Shown here: positions 1 through 5,586 of the stretch, piece after piece
How positions within the stretch are numbered: position 1 is the stretch's first letter
Layout: every line of letters starts with the position of its first letter
Source of the DNA: an uncultured Clostridia bacterium
GTDB lineage: Bacteria; Bacillota; Clostridia; Oscillospirales; Acutalibacteraceae
Direction of reading: 5' to 3'
Assembly: GCA_945971755.1 (NCBI GenBank)
Contig: CAMFPJ010000053.1
Coordinates: 1 to 9,810, forward strand
Length of the DNA: 9,810 bases
Made by a program: the position numbers and the translations under genes
Notes under the pieces: model-generated
The model's input: the letters and a program-made list of their open reading frames with translations, nothing else
Databases searched by the model: none
What the model was told of the DNA's origin: nothing

Positions 1-316
1 TTTTTGAAAACTCCACTTTGTCCGGGTGGCGGTTGTCGCTGTATCCGCTCTCACGCCTGAAGGTAGTAATTTCAACAGGCGTACCCTCAACAATCACCGT
101 GACAGTGCCGTGCTTAATTCCCGTTTCAATAACCCTGAAATCGGAAAAAATCTTTTCAACTTCCCTCGGCTCGGCGCTTGTTGTAATGTCAATGTCGCCC
201 AAAGGCAGACCCATTAAAGCGTCACGAACACTGCCGCCGATAAAGTATGCTTCAAAGCCGTTTTCGTTAAGCTTTTGCAGCACAAATCGGGCGGAGTTGC
301 CGAATTTCTCAACCAT
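1..316 (-). CDS. cca: CCA tRNA nucleotidyltransferase, N-terminal part (cut by window edge)
   Basis: This gene encodes a class II CCA-adding enzyme, which builds or repairs the 3' CCA end of tRNAs from CTP and ATP in the cytoplasm. About 105 codons are visible and the 3' end runs off the window at position 1. The start is ATG at 314-316. The product has the nucleotidyltransferase signature GGSVRDALMG (residues 27-36), followed by the metal-binding pair D41 and D43 in LGDID. Further on, FRRESGYSDNRHPDKVEF matches the conserved motif of bacterial CCA/poly(A) polymerase head domains. The start codon overlaps the end of the TSCPD gene by 8 nt (ATGGTTGA shared), with GAGG about 9 nt upstream, so translation is probably coupled. 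The missing C-terminal domains leave open whether the enzyme adds all of CCA or only part, as in split CC/A-adding pairs. Confidence 0.93.
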   Translation of the reverse strand, partial: MVEKFGNSARFVLQKLNENGFEAYFIGGSVRDALMGLPLGDIDITTSAEPREVEKIFSDFRVIETGIKHGTVTVIVEGTPVEITTFRRESGYSDNRHPDKVEFSK

Positions 317-560
317 TTTTAAGAGCCTCGGTAAGTGCCGCTGCCAACTGGTCGGGGCAAGAGGTCTGCTTAAATCCGCATTTAATTCCGCGGAGTTTTT
401 CGATAACATCTTCAGCCTTTTGACCCTCAACAAGCTTGCTTATACCCTGCAAGTTGCCGTTGCAGCCGCCGTAGAACGAAACATTTTTAACAATTCCGTT
501 CTCTAATTCAAATTTAATTTGCTGTGCGCATGTGCCGCGCGTTCTGTAAGTGTATTCCAT
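309..560 (-). CDS. TIGR03905-type TSCPD domain protein (83 aa)
   Basis: This is a small stand-alone TSCPD-domain protein of unknown function. The signature TSCPDQLA is at residues 66-73. Four cysteines (C11, C33, C61, C68) and the glycine-rich GGCNGNLQG segment (31-39) suggest a metal or redox site. Related TSCPD domains occur at the C-terminus of some vitamin B12-dependent ribonucleotide reductases; that is family knowledge and does not show the function here. The whole protein is the single domain, with no signal peptide or membrane segment. It starts at ATG 560, with a GAGGT ribosome binding site lying inside the last codons of ksgA (3-nt gap). It ends 8 nt inside cca. Its place between two RNA-maturation genes may hint at a role but is not proof of one. 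Confidence 0.9.
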   Translation of the reverse strand: MEYTYRTRGTCAQQIKFELENGIVKNVSFYGGCNGNLQGISKLVEGQKAEDVIEKLRGIKCGFKQTSCPDQLAAALTEALKNG

Positions 561-563
561 AAT

Positions 564-1442
564 TTACCTCAATTCATTTATTTTATTGGAAAGTTCAACA
601 AGTTCTTCCATTGTAAGCGTTTCTGCACGGACTGTTGGCTCAAGGCCCGCTTTTTCCAGTGCCGAAGTAAGTGAATTTTTATCAATGCCAAGTCCGTTTG
701 AAAGAGAATTAAGCACTGTTTTTCGCCTCTGACCGAATGCCGATTTAACCATTTTGAAAAACAGGTCTTTGTTATCAATTTTGTAGTCTCCCCGCCTTGT
801 TAAATCAAGGGAAATTACGCAACTGTCAACATTGGGGCTTGGCACAAAGGAACTGCGGTGCACGTCAAAAATCTTTTCAGCCTCGGCAAAGTATTTAACC
901 GCAACGGTAACCGCGCCTGCCTCACGGGAGCCAACGGCGGCAGTAAGCCTTTCCCCTGCCTCTTTTTGCACCATAACAACTATTTTCTTTATAGGCAGTT
1001 CTTCTTCAAGAAGCCTCATAATAACGGGCGAAGTAATGTAGTAAGGAAGATTTGCACAAACGCAAACGTCCATACCGTCAAAATTCTCCTCAATAAGCTT
1101 ATGCAAATCTATTTTTAATATATCCCCTTGCACAAGGGTTAAATTATCATACCCGGCAAGTGTTTCGTTAAGAACCGGGAAAAGGCGCCCGTCAAGCTCA
1201 ATGCAAACGACCTTGTCCGCACGCTCTGAAAGTTCTTTTGTAAGAACGCCTACTCCTGCGCCGATTTCAATTACACCGATTTTTCGGGCGGCACCCCTGA
1301 CTGCCTCCTGCGCCATTCGGGGACACACGTCGGGATTTGTCAAAAAGTTCTGACCCAGGCTTTTCCTGAAAGTTACGCCGTGACGGTTCATTACGCTTTT
1401 AATTACGGTAATATCCGTTAAACTGAATTTGAATTTATCCAA
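564..1442 (-). CDS. rsmA/ksgA: 16S rRNA (adenine1518-N6/adenine1519-N6)-dimethyltransferase KsgA
   Basis: KsgA uses S-adenosylmethionine to dimethylate two adjacent adenines in the terminal hairpin of 16S rRNA, a late step of 30S subunit assembly. From the TTG start the product is 292 aa, normal for the family. Visible motifs are KSLGQNFL (27-34), SAM motif I EIGAGVGVLT (59-68), the acidic E82 in CIELD, D107 in QGDIL, and the catalytic NLPYY (131-135). FVPSPNVDS lies further on. I chose TTG at 1442 over an ATG at 1496: the TTG follows AAGGAGA by about 7 nt, and the product then begins near the conserved LTDITVIK. The 18 extra residues from the ATG would be read entirely out of frame inside the aminotransferase gene. 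The gene overlaps the aminotransferase by 8 nt (1435-1442). Loss of KsgA is known to give kasugamycin resistance. Confidence 0.95.
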   Translation of the reverse strand: MDKFKFSLTDITVIKSVMNRHGVTFRKSLGQNFLTNPDVCPRMAQEAVRGAARKIGVIEIGAGVGVLTKELSERADKVVCIELDGRLFPVLNETLAGYDNLTLVQGDILKIDLHKLIEENFDGMDVCVCANLPYYITSPVIMRLLEEELPIKKIVVMVQKEAGERLTAAVGSREAGAVTVAVKYFAEAEKIFDVHRSSFVPSPNVDSCVISLDLTRRGDYKIDNKDLFFKMVKSAFGQRRKTVLNSLSNGLGIDKNSLTSALEKAGLEPTVRAETLTMEELVELSNKINELR

Positions 1443-2625
1443 TGAAGCTCTCCTTAACCTTTTCAAGAATATCCATACCCTTAACGATTTGCTCATCGGT
1501 AGGAGTTGAGAAATTCATTCGGAAGCAATCTTCTGCGTCACCGGGGTTAACGGCAAAGGCCGTACCGGGAACAACCGCAACCTTGTTTTCAACGCACTTT
1601 TTAGTAAATTCCATCATATTAACATTCTCAGGGAGTTTGCACCAAACGAAAAGGCCGCCCTCGGGGCGAACGAATGTGACTAAATCACCGAGTTTTTCTT
1701 CTGTAAGATCGCACATTAAGTTAAGCTTTCTTCTGTAAATCTCACGTATTTTGTTAAGATGCTCTTCAAGATTTACCGACATTAACCACTCGTGAACAAG
1801 AATTTGCGAGAACATTGTTGAATGGGTGTCCGCCGCCTGCTTGCCCACAGTCATTTTTGCGATAACCTCAGCAGGAGCAATAACGTAACCCACACGAATG
1901 CCGGGGGCTAAAACTTTTGAGAATGAACCTGCGTAGCAAACAATACCCTCTGTGTCTAAACTCTTAATTGACGGTAAAAATTCACCTGAAACACGCAAAT
2001 CTCCGTAAGGGTCGTCTTCCAAAATCATTACGCCGTATCGAAGCGCCAGTTCGTAGAGTTTCTTTCTTTTGGGCAAGCTCATTGTAGCGCCTGAGGGGTT
2101 TTGGAAGTTGGGAATTGTATAAATAAATTTAACGTTTTCGCTGTTTTTAAGTATATCTTCAAGGGCGTCAACGTCCATACCGTCTGCCTCAACGGGAACG
2201 CCTTTAAGCTTACAGCCGTAAGAGCGGAAGCAGTTAAGGGAGCCGATAAACGACGGCATTTCGCAAACAACCGTGTCACCGAAATTGCAGAACACCTTTG
2301 TCATAAGGTCCATAATCTGCGTAGCGCCCGAGGTAATAATAACCTCGTCCTTTTCAGTACCGATGTTTTTATCGGCTTTAAGCATTTCTTTAACTTTATT
2401 TCTGAGCGGGGCATAACCCTCGGTAATGCCGTATTGGAGTGCAAGTATCGGCATATCTGCAAAAATTTTCTGTGAAATCTCTCTTACTTCATCAACGGGA
2501 AAAGCCGCAACGTCAGGGTTACCTGCCGCAAAGGGAATAACAGACGGGTCTGAGGTTGCCTTTAAGATTTCTCTTATGGCAGAGGGTTTAAGTGATGAAA
2601 TTCTTTCTGAAAAAACATAGTCCAC
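1435..2625 (-). CDS. PLP-dependent class I/II aminotransferase, stand-alone
   Basis: This is a fold-type I pyridoxal-phosphate aminotransferase of the group that includes 2-aminoadipate/aromatic aminotransferases and the catalytic half of MocR regulators. It has no N-terminal GntR DNA-binding domain, so it is probably a plain cytoplasmic enzyme. With the GTG start at 2625 (396 aa), the PLP-binding lysine is K237 in SFSKVLAPGIRVGY. N176 lies in NFQNPSG, D204 and Y207 lie in EDDPYGDLR, and an arginine in CFRMNFSTP fits the substrate carboxylate site. The amino-acid substrate cannot be told from sequence. The start is uncertain. GTG 2634 sits only about 1 nt from AGGA and TTG 2631 is also open. 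GTG 2625 has about 10 nt spacing, and its product MDYVFSERISSLKP looks most like family N-termini. It is the first gene of the host operon, 38 nt from its promoter. Confidence 0.9.
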   Translation of the reverse strand: MDYVFSERISSLKPSAIREILKATSDPSVIPFAAGNPDVAAFPVDEVREISQKIFADMPILALQYGITEGYAPLRNKVKEMLKADKNIGTEKDEVIITSGATQIMDLMTKVFCNFGDTVVCEMPSFIGSLNCFRSYGCKLKGVPVEADGMDVDALEDILKNSENVKFIYTIPNFQNPSGATMSLPKRKKLYELALRYGVMILEDDPYGDLRVSGEFLPSIKSLDTEGIVCYAGSFSKVLAPGIRVGYVIAPAEVIAKMTVGKQAADTHSTMFSQILVHEWLMSVNLEEHLNKIREIYRRKLNLMCDLTEEKLGDLVTFVRPEGGLFVWCKLPENVNMMEFTKKCVENKVAVVPGTAFAVNPGDAEDCFRMNFSTPTDEQIVKGMDILEKVKESFIG

Positions 2626-2662
2626 AATCAACACTTCCTAAATTTAGAATATATATCGTATT

Positions 2663-2691
2663 ATTTTATCACAGTTTAATGTTCATTTCAA
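2663..2691 (-). promoter_or_regulatory. Sigma-A type promoter of the aminotransferase-ksgA-TSCPD-cca operon
   Basis: On the minus strand, TTGAAA (2686-2691) is separated by 17 nt from TAAAAT (2663-2668). A TG one base before the -10 makes it an extended -10 box. Transcription would start near 2656, leaving a leader of about 30 nt before the preferred start codon. It is the only good promoter between the phage-side terminator (2728-2751) and the aminotransferase, so the host operon should be transcribed independently of the phage genes. Confidence 0.75.
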
Positions 2692-2727
2692 CAAAATATT
2701 TAATCTTAAAACACCGTTCATAAAAAA

Positions 2728-2751
2728 GAGCGATAAGTTTCCTTATCGCTC
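2728..2751 (-). terminator. Rho-independent terminator after the HTH gene
   Basis: A perfect 10-bp stem (GAGCGATAAG paired with CTTATCGCTC) has a GAAA tetraloop in minus-strand sense and is followed by TTTTTTA. It begins 9 nt after the stop codon of the Xre-type gene. It should end transcription from the head-gene/HTH side and insulate the host operon. Read on the plus strand the hairpin is followed by CCGTTTAAT, a poor U-tract, so it works best in the minus direction. Confidence 0.9.
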
Positions 2752-2760
2752 CCGTTTAAT

Positions 2761-2979
2761 TTATTTGTATGGCTCCGGGTTATCCGTAAGCCCTAAAATG
2801 TAATCTGCGGACGTATTGTAAAGAACGGCCAATGACGCAAGAAAATCGCACGGGATGTCACGTACACCGCTTTCATACCTGTGGTATTGCGGCTGCTTCA
2901 TTCCCAAATACTCTGCAACCTCTTTTTGTGTTTTATCATTATCCTCGCGAAGCTCGCGAATTCTCTTGTAATATGCCAT
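2761..2979 (-). CDS. Small Xre/Cro-family HTH transcriptional regulator (72 aa)
   Basis: This is a compact HTH_3 DNA-binding protein with no effector, peptidase or dimerisation domain beyond the helical bundle. The helix-turn-helix covers roughly residues 17-37: TQKEVAEYLGMKQPQYHRYE. The tail TSADYILGLTDNP is typical of short clostridial Xre proteins. ATG 2979 is preceded by GAGG with 8 nt spacing. It is the last gene before the terminator and is separated from the phage head genes by 95 bp carrying two palindromes. The overlap of one palindrome with the predicted promoter suggests autoregulation (inference). The gene could be the element's master repressor or antirepressor-controlled switch, a leftover Cro-like protein, or a host gene next to the element. 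The strand arrangement is odd, because phage repressors usually lie divergently from the lytic genes. Confidence 0.9.
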   Translation of the reverse strand: MAYYKRIRELREDNDKTQKEVAEYLGMKQPQYHRYESGVRDIPCDFLASLAVLYNTSADYILGLTDNPEPYK

Positions 2980-3000
2980 AACCGCACCCTCAGCTCTCAG

Positions 3001-3030
3001 TTTATAACCATTTAGTTATTATTATTTTAA
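3001..3030 (-). promoter_or_regulatory. Candidate promoter of the HTH gene
   Basis: On the minus strand, TATAAA (3001-3006) is preceded by TTAAAA (3025-3030) at 18 nt. The -35 box is poor (4 of 6 matches) and the region is AT-rich, so chance matches are likely. A start near 2994 would leave a leader of about 15 nt that still includes the GAGG ribosome binding site. The -10 box and spacer overlap palindrome 3004-3019, as expected for an autorepressed promoter. Confidence 0.35.
3004..3019. promoter_or_regulatory. Operator-like palindrome, proximal site
   Basis: The sequence ATAACCATTTAGTTAT is an inverted repeat (ATAAC/GTTAT with a 6-nt centre) lying 25 bp upstream of the HTH start. It shares a perfect 12-bp direct repeat, tttataaccatt, with the distal site. 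A 16-bp palindrome size fits dimeric Xre/Cro-type repressors. Binding by the neighbouring HTH protein is inference. Confidence 0.55.
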
Positions 3031-3057
3031 CTATTTTAATGTTTTTTGTGCATTTTT

Positions 3058-3073
3058 ATAACCATTAGGTTAT
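3058..3073. promoter_or_regulatory. Operator-like palindrome, distal site
   Basis: The sequence ATAACCATTAGGTTAT has perfect 6-bp arms (ATAACC/GGTTAT) around ATTA and starts 1 nt beyond the stop codon of the putative tail-terminator gene. It is the cleaner copy of the site at 3004-3019, with centres 54 bp apart. A degenerate third half-site (TTAACTATTTTAAT, 3027-3040) lies between them. No T-tract follows on either strand, so it is not a terminator. Confidence 0.55.
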
Positions 3074-3074
3074 A

Positions 3075-3509
3075 TTAACCGTTTGCTCCTACTGTTCTTA
3101 AAACAAACTCCGTTTTAGTTACAAGCGCCTGTGACTCACGAACATAATTTGTTTCACTGCACGTTGCGCTTACAAGCCTGTTGCCGAATGTTGCCGTAAC
3201 GCAATCAATCATACTTTCAAAAACATTCGGTGCAATACCGCTTCCGAAAGAGTAAGGTACATACAGATTTATTGAAATTGTTGCCAACGCCTCACGGTTG
3301 TCCGTTACTGTTTCTTCTCCCGTATCCGAAATTTCAACAATATAGTCGCCGAGCACACATTTTTTAACTGAAAATGCCGCTATCGTTTTAAGAATCGGAG
3401 TCGGTTTAATATTATATTGGTAAGCGTCAACAAGAGTAATGTTGTTAAATCTTTCATCACCTCTGAGCTGTTCTTTAATCAACTCGCAAAGATTTGAGCA
3501 AATAACCAT
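3075..3509 (-). CDS. Putative tail-terminator / tail-completion protein (144 aa)
   Basis: This protein is assigned mainly by position and size: third gene after the major capsid protein, where siphophages encode the tail terminator or tail-completion protein that caps the tail tube at the neck. The sequence has an N-terminal amphipathic segment (CSNLCELIKEQL) and a middle β-rich part (IVEISDTGEETV, ATISINLYVPYSF). An alternating C-terminus (ALVTKTEFVLRTVG) resembles the α/β fold of such proteins. I see no decisive motif. ATG 3509 is preceded by AGGGGGTGA. The gene sits 4 nt after the head-closure gene stop. It is the last structural gene of the cluster, and no tail-tube gene follows. It could instead be another minor neck protein. 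Confidence 0.6.
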   Translation of the reverse strand: MVICSNLCELIKEQLRGDERFNNITLVDAYQYNIKPTPILKTIAAFSVKKCVLGDYIVEISDTGEETVTDNREALATISINLYVPYSFGSGIAPNVFESMIDCVTATFGNRLVSATCSETNYVRESQALVTKTEFVLRTVGANG

Positions 3510-3513
3510 TTAC

Positions 3514-3837
3514 TCACCCCCTAACCTGTCTTATAACTGCCCATATATAAAGCACTTTGTCATCTAAAGTAACTTTTTCCGCTTTATCAATAATAAATCG
3601 GCGATTTTGAAGGTCGTTTATTCTGAAGTTATGTAAATCTGCGGTAAAGTCGTGATTTGCAGGTCCGAGATATATAAAAACATTGTTTCCGTTGTTTCCG
3701 ATTTCGGTGTAGTTTCCCTCCAGGTAAACCTTATTTTTATATCTAATCGGCTGAATATACGCCTTGAAGTATTCACTTTTCCAGCCGTCATTTGTTGTCA
3801 GGAAAACCGTTGTTCCGTGTTTGAAGATTTTACTCAA
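3514..3837 (-). CDS. Putative head-closure (neck) protein (about 107 aa)
   Basis: This is a small, β-rich, soluble protein without a motif I can name. Its place directly after the connector gene fits a head-closure or stopper protein, which plugs the portal channel after DNA packaging. Segments GTTVFLTTNDGWKSEYFKAYIQPI and the C-terminal VLYIWAVIRQVRG are consistent with the small β-barrel of that class (inference). The start is unclear. An ATG at 3876 would overlap the connector gene by 32 nt, and its first dozen residues are only an out-of-frame reading of that gene's end. The TTG at 3837 leaves a 7-nt gap and follows AAGGTGG at about 12 nt. I prefer TTG, with modest confidence. The product would be 120 aa from the ATG. 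Confidence 0.65.
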   Translation of the reverse strand: MSKIFKHGTTVFLTTNDGWKSEYFKAYIQPIRYKNKVYLEGNYTEIGNNGNNVFIYLGPANHDFTADLHNFRINDLQNRRFIIDKAEKVTLDDKVLYIWAVIRQVRG

Positions 3838-3844
3838 AGTCTTT

Positions 3845-4207
3845 TTACACCACCTTAAACGCAAATGACATATCATTCAAATACCTTGCTGCGGCCGAAA
3901 GTGCTGTGTCCTTCAAGTTTTCTGCTATTTCAAGCTTTAATGACGGCGAACGCTTAACGGTAATGTCACCTGCCTTTAACGATTCGTAATCATCATCCGA
4001 AAGTCCCTCGCTTAAGTGGTAGCGGTAGAGTGAAACAGCGGCACAGGCGTAAATTACCGCCTTTTCATTGCCGAAAGCACTGTCTGTTAACTGATTGCTC
4101 ATTTCGTCAGCCGCTATTTCGCAAATTTCAAGCGCCTTATCTTTTTGCTCCTCAGACAACCCGCCCAAAGTCATCATCAACTCAAAAACCGCCTGTGCGT
4201 CTATCAT
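3845..4207 (-). CDS. Head-tail connector (adaptor) protein, gp6/YqbG-like (120 aa)
   Basis: This protein is probably the ring-forming adaptor that binds below the portal and joins the filled head to the neck. The sequence is almost wholly helical and acidic at the N-terminus: GGLSEEQKDKALEICEIAADEM, then AVIYACAAVSLYRYHLSEG. A C-terminal helix (NLKDTALSAAARYLNDM) follows a short TVKRSPSLK link. This pattern and its position right after the major capsid gene match the HK97 gp6 / SPP1 gp15-type adaptor class. ATG 4207 follows AAGGGGTG. The stop of the capsid gene is 11 nt upstream. The exact family is inference. Confidence 0.7.
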   Translation of the reverse strand: MIDAQAVFELMMTLGGLSEEQKDKALEICEIAADEMSNQLTDSAFGNEKAVIYACAAVSLYRYHLSEGLSDDDYESLKAGDITVKRSPSLKLEIAENLKDTALSAAARYLNDMSFAFKVV

Positions 4208-4218
4208 ATTTACACCCC

Positions 4219-5223
4219 TTAAACACTCATTACAATTGAAGCGTCTTTGAAGATTTTTGCAAAGCCCGAAATTTCTGTGATTGCCGCGCGGTGAAGCTGA
4301 CGGTCAATGAGTTTGTCAAAATCGGTTTGAACACCGCCTGCCGTAACCATCTCAAGAGCATAGTTCTTATCAAGCGCCAACATTCCGCCGGAGATTTCTT
4401 TATGCTTAATAAGTTTAGCGCCGAGGGGAGTTACCGTTTTACCCGATGCGTGGAAGTTAAGTCCCGCAGCAGCATCTTTCATTTCGGGAAGAGCAAGAAT
4501 TTTTGCCGCAATCTCCGGTGAACAAATAATGGTGTTCATGGTGTACGGGTCAAAAGCATTCCAAAGTTTTATTAAGTCTTCATAAGTAACCGTACCGGGT
4601 GTGGCTGCAGAAATAATATCTGCCGGATTATCGTTTCCGTCGCCTGAAAGCAACACATTAACCGCGTCAAAAATCTGTGAACGGGCAATGTGCGCGCCGA
4701 TTTGACGAAGAGTAATCGTGAAAAGGTCAAGACGCTGGAAACGAATAGCCTCATAAGAAGCAGTAAGCATTCTTCCGTGTTTCTGAAGTCTGACAAGATT
4801 TTCCTTAGTTTTAATTTCAACTGCGGGAATAAATGAACCCTCGTTAACGTTTTTAAGTTCCTTGTCGTCATCGTCTGCAACCGAATAAATTGTTCTGTAA
4901 TCAAGTCCGTTAATGTCAGTGCGTGTGGCAATAATGGAATTGAGAATGTCTGCCTCTTCCATACCCTGTCTTACTGCACGGGAAACGTATTCGGGAAAAA
5001 GCACCGCCGAATCGCTTGTCTGGAAAAACTTTTCAACCGATGATGAATCTTTTCCCTTTACCTTAATGTTAAATCTTTTGAGCTGACGTGAAAATGCGTC
5101 AAGATTTTCAAGAGAAGTACCCTTGTAGTTTTCAGAAGGGTCTGCTTTTTCAAGCTCGGCGTTAAAGCCTAAGTCTGTTCTGTAAAGACCCTTATCAAGT
5201 TTAAGTGTTTCAAATGTAGCCAT
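4219..5223 (-). CDS. HK97-fold phage major capsid protein (334 aa)
   Basis: This is the shell-forming subunit of the icosahedral head. The length suits an HK97-fold protein without a large scaffold domain. Family-like segments include YVSRAVRQGMEEADI (early, N-arm to P-domain), EIKTKENLVRLQKHGRMLTASYE (E-loop/β region followed by spine helix), and a P-domain stretch ARSQIFDAVNVLLSGDG. A closing A-domain part contains MNTIICSPEIAAKILALPEM. I chose ATG 5223 because AAGGAGG lies 8 nt upstream. An in-frame ATG at 5274 would add 17 residues read through the end of the decoration gene. No obvious N-terminal maturation site can be named, although the first 90 residues are polar and variable-looking and could be trimmed by the upstream protease. 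The long AAA-rich ribosome binding site suggests high expression. Confidence 0.88.
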   Translation of the reverse strand: MATFETLKLDKGLYRTDLGFNAELEKADPSENYKGTSLENLDAFSRQLKRFNIKVKGKDSSSVEKFFQTSDSAVLFPEYVSRAVRQGMEEADILNSIIATRTDINGLDYRTIYSVADDDDKELKNVNEGSFIPAVEIKTKENLVRLQKHGRMLTASYEAIRFQRLDLFTITLRQIGAHIARSQIFDAVNVLLSGDGNDNPADIISAATPGTVTYEDLIKLWNAFDPYTMNTIICSPEIAAKILALPEMKDAAAGLNFHASGKTVTPLGAKLIKHKEISGGMLALDKNYALEMVTAGGVQTDFDKLIDRQLHRAAITEISGFAKIFKDASIVMSV

Positions 5224-5236
5224 TATTTTTTCCTCC

Positions 5237-5575
5237 TTACATAATAAAGCCGATTGTACTGTTGACTGCGTCAAGCTTTGTTACAAGCACCTTTTTACCT
5301 GTTGATGCCTTTTTAACTCCGCCTGTGCCGTCTGCAACTACTGTCTGATATCCGTAGTCAAGCCCTGTACCTGAGAATGTTGCTTCAACATAGCCCGCAA
5401 GCACAACGCTGACTGTGCTGCCTGCACCGTTAACACAGATTCCGCAAAATTCGTTACCGTTTTCGCAAGCTGAAACCGTGTTTTCTTCCGTAATTTTCAC
5501 AAGGTCGCCTTTTTTAACGTTTTCAGCTAAAAAAGTTGCAACCTGTTCGTTAAAACCTTTTAATGTAACTGCCAT
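5237..5575 (-). CDS. Capsid decoration/stabilising-like protein (112 aa)
   Basis: This is a small, glycine- and valine-rich, β-strand protein placed between the protease and the major capsid gene. That position and the composition (repeating GDLVKITEENTV, STVSVVLAGYVEATF, KKVLVTKLDAVNSTIGFIM) fit capsid cement proteins of the DUF2190 or gpD-like type, which bind the outside of the mature shell. No catalytic residues are seen. Two cysteines (about C37 and C44) occur in the SACENGNEFCGICVNG part with a third close by. ATG 5575 has AGGAGG 7 nt upstream, and the stop overlaps the leader of the capsid gene, so the two are co-expressed, as expected for a stoichiometric shell partner. Confidence 0.7.
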   Translation of the reverse strand: MAVTLKGFNEQVATFLAENVKKGDLVKITEENTVSACENGNEFCGICVNGAGSTVSVVLAGYVEATFSGTGLDYGYQTVVADGTGGVKKASTGKKVLVTKLDAVNSTIGFIM

Positions 5576-5586
5576 AATTTTTCCTC

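Noticed and set aside
18..506. Plus-strand open frame of 162 codons
   Set aside because: It lies opposite cca and the TSCPD gene, both with clear family motifs; it has no ribosome binding site and a low-complexity Ser/Leu-rich product.
2101..2475. Plus-strand open frame of 124 codons
   Set aside because: It is antisense to the conserved core of the aminotransferase and has no recognisable motif.
2637..2727. An attachment site (attL) between host operon and element
   Set aside because: The element boundary is likely nearby, but no tRNA-like or duplicated core can be shown without the other end, so I did not annotate one.
3058..3073. Palindrome as an intrinsic terminator of the head operon
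   Set aside because: The stem has only 6 AT-rich pairs and the minus-strand flank is A-rich instead of T-rich, so it would not terminate there.
4572..4931. Minus-strand frame of 119 codons inside the capsid gene
   Set aside because: It is an alternate reading of the major capsid gene, with a Thr/Leu-rich composition typical of frame shadows.
4219..5223. Capsid gene as an encapsulin nanocompartment
   Set aside because: Encapsulins are HK97-fold too, but here the gene is flanked by portal, protease, decoration and connector genes and by terminase, so a viral shell is far more likely.
5224..5274. Longer N-terminus for the major capsid protein
   Set aside because: It reads through the end of the decoration gene and its ribosome binding site; ATG 5223 has the strong AAGGAGG site.
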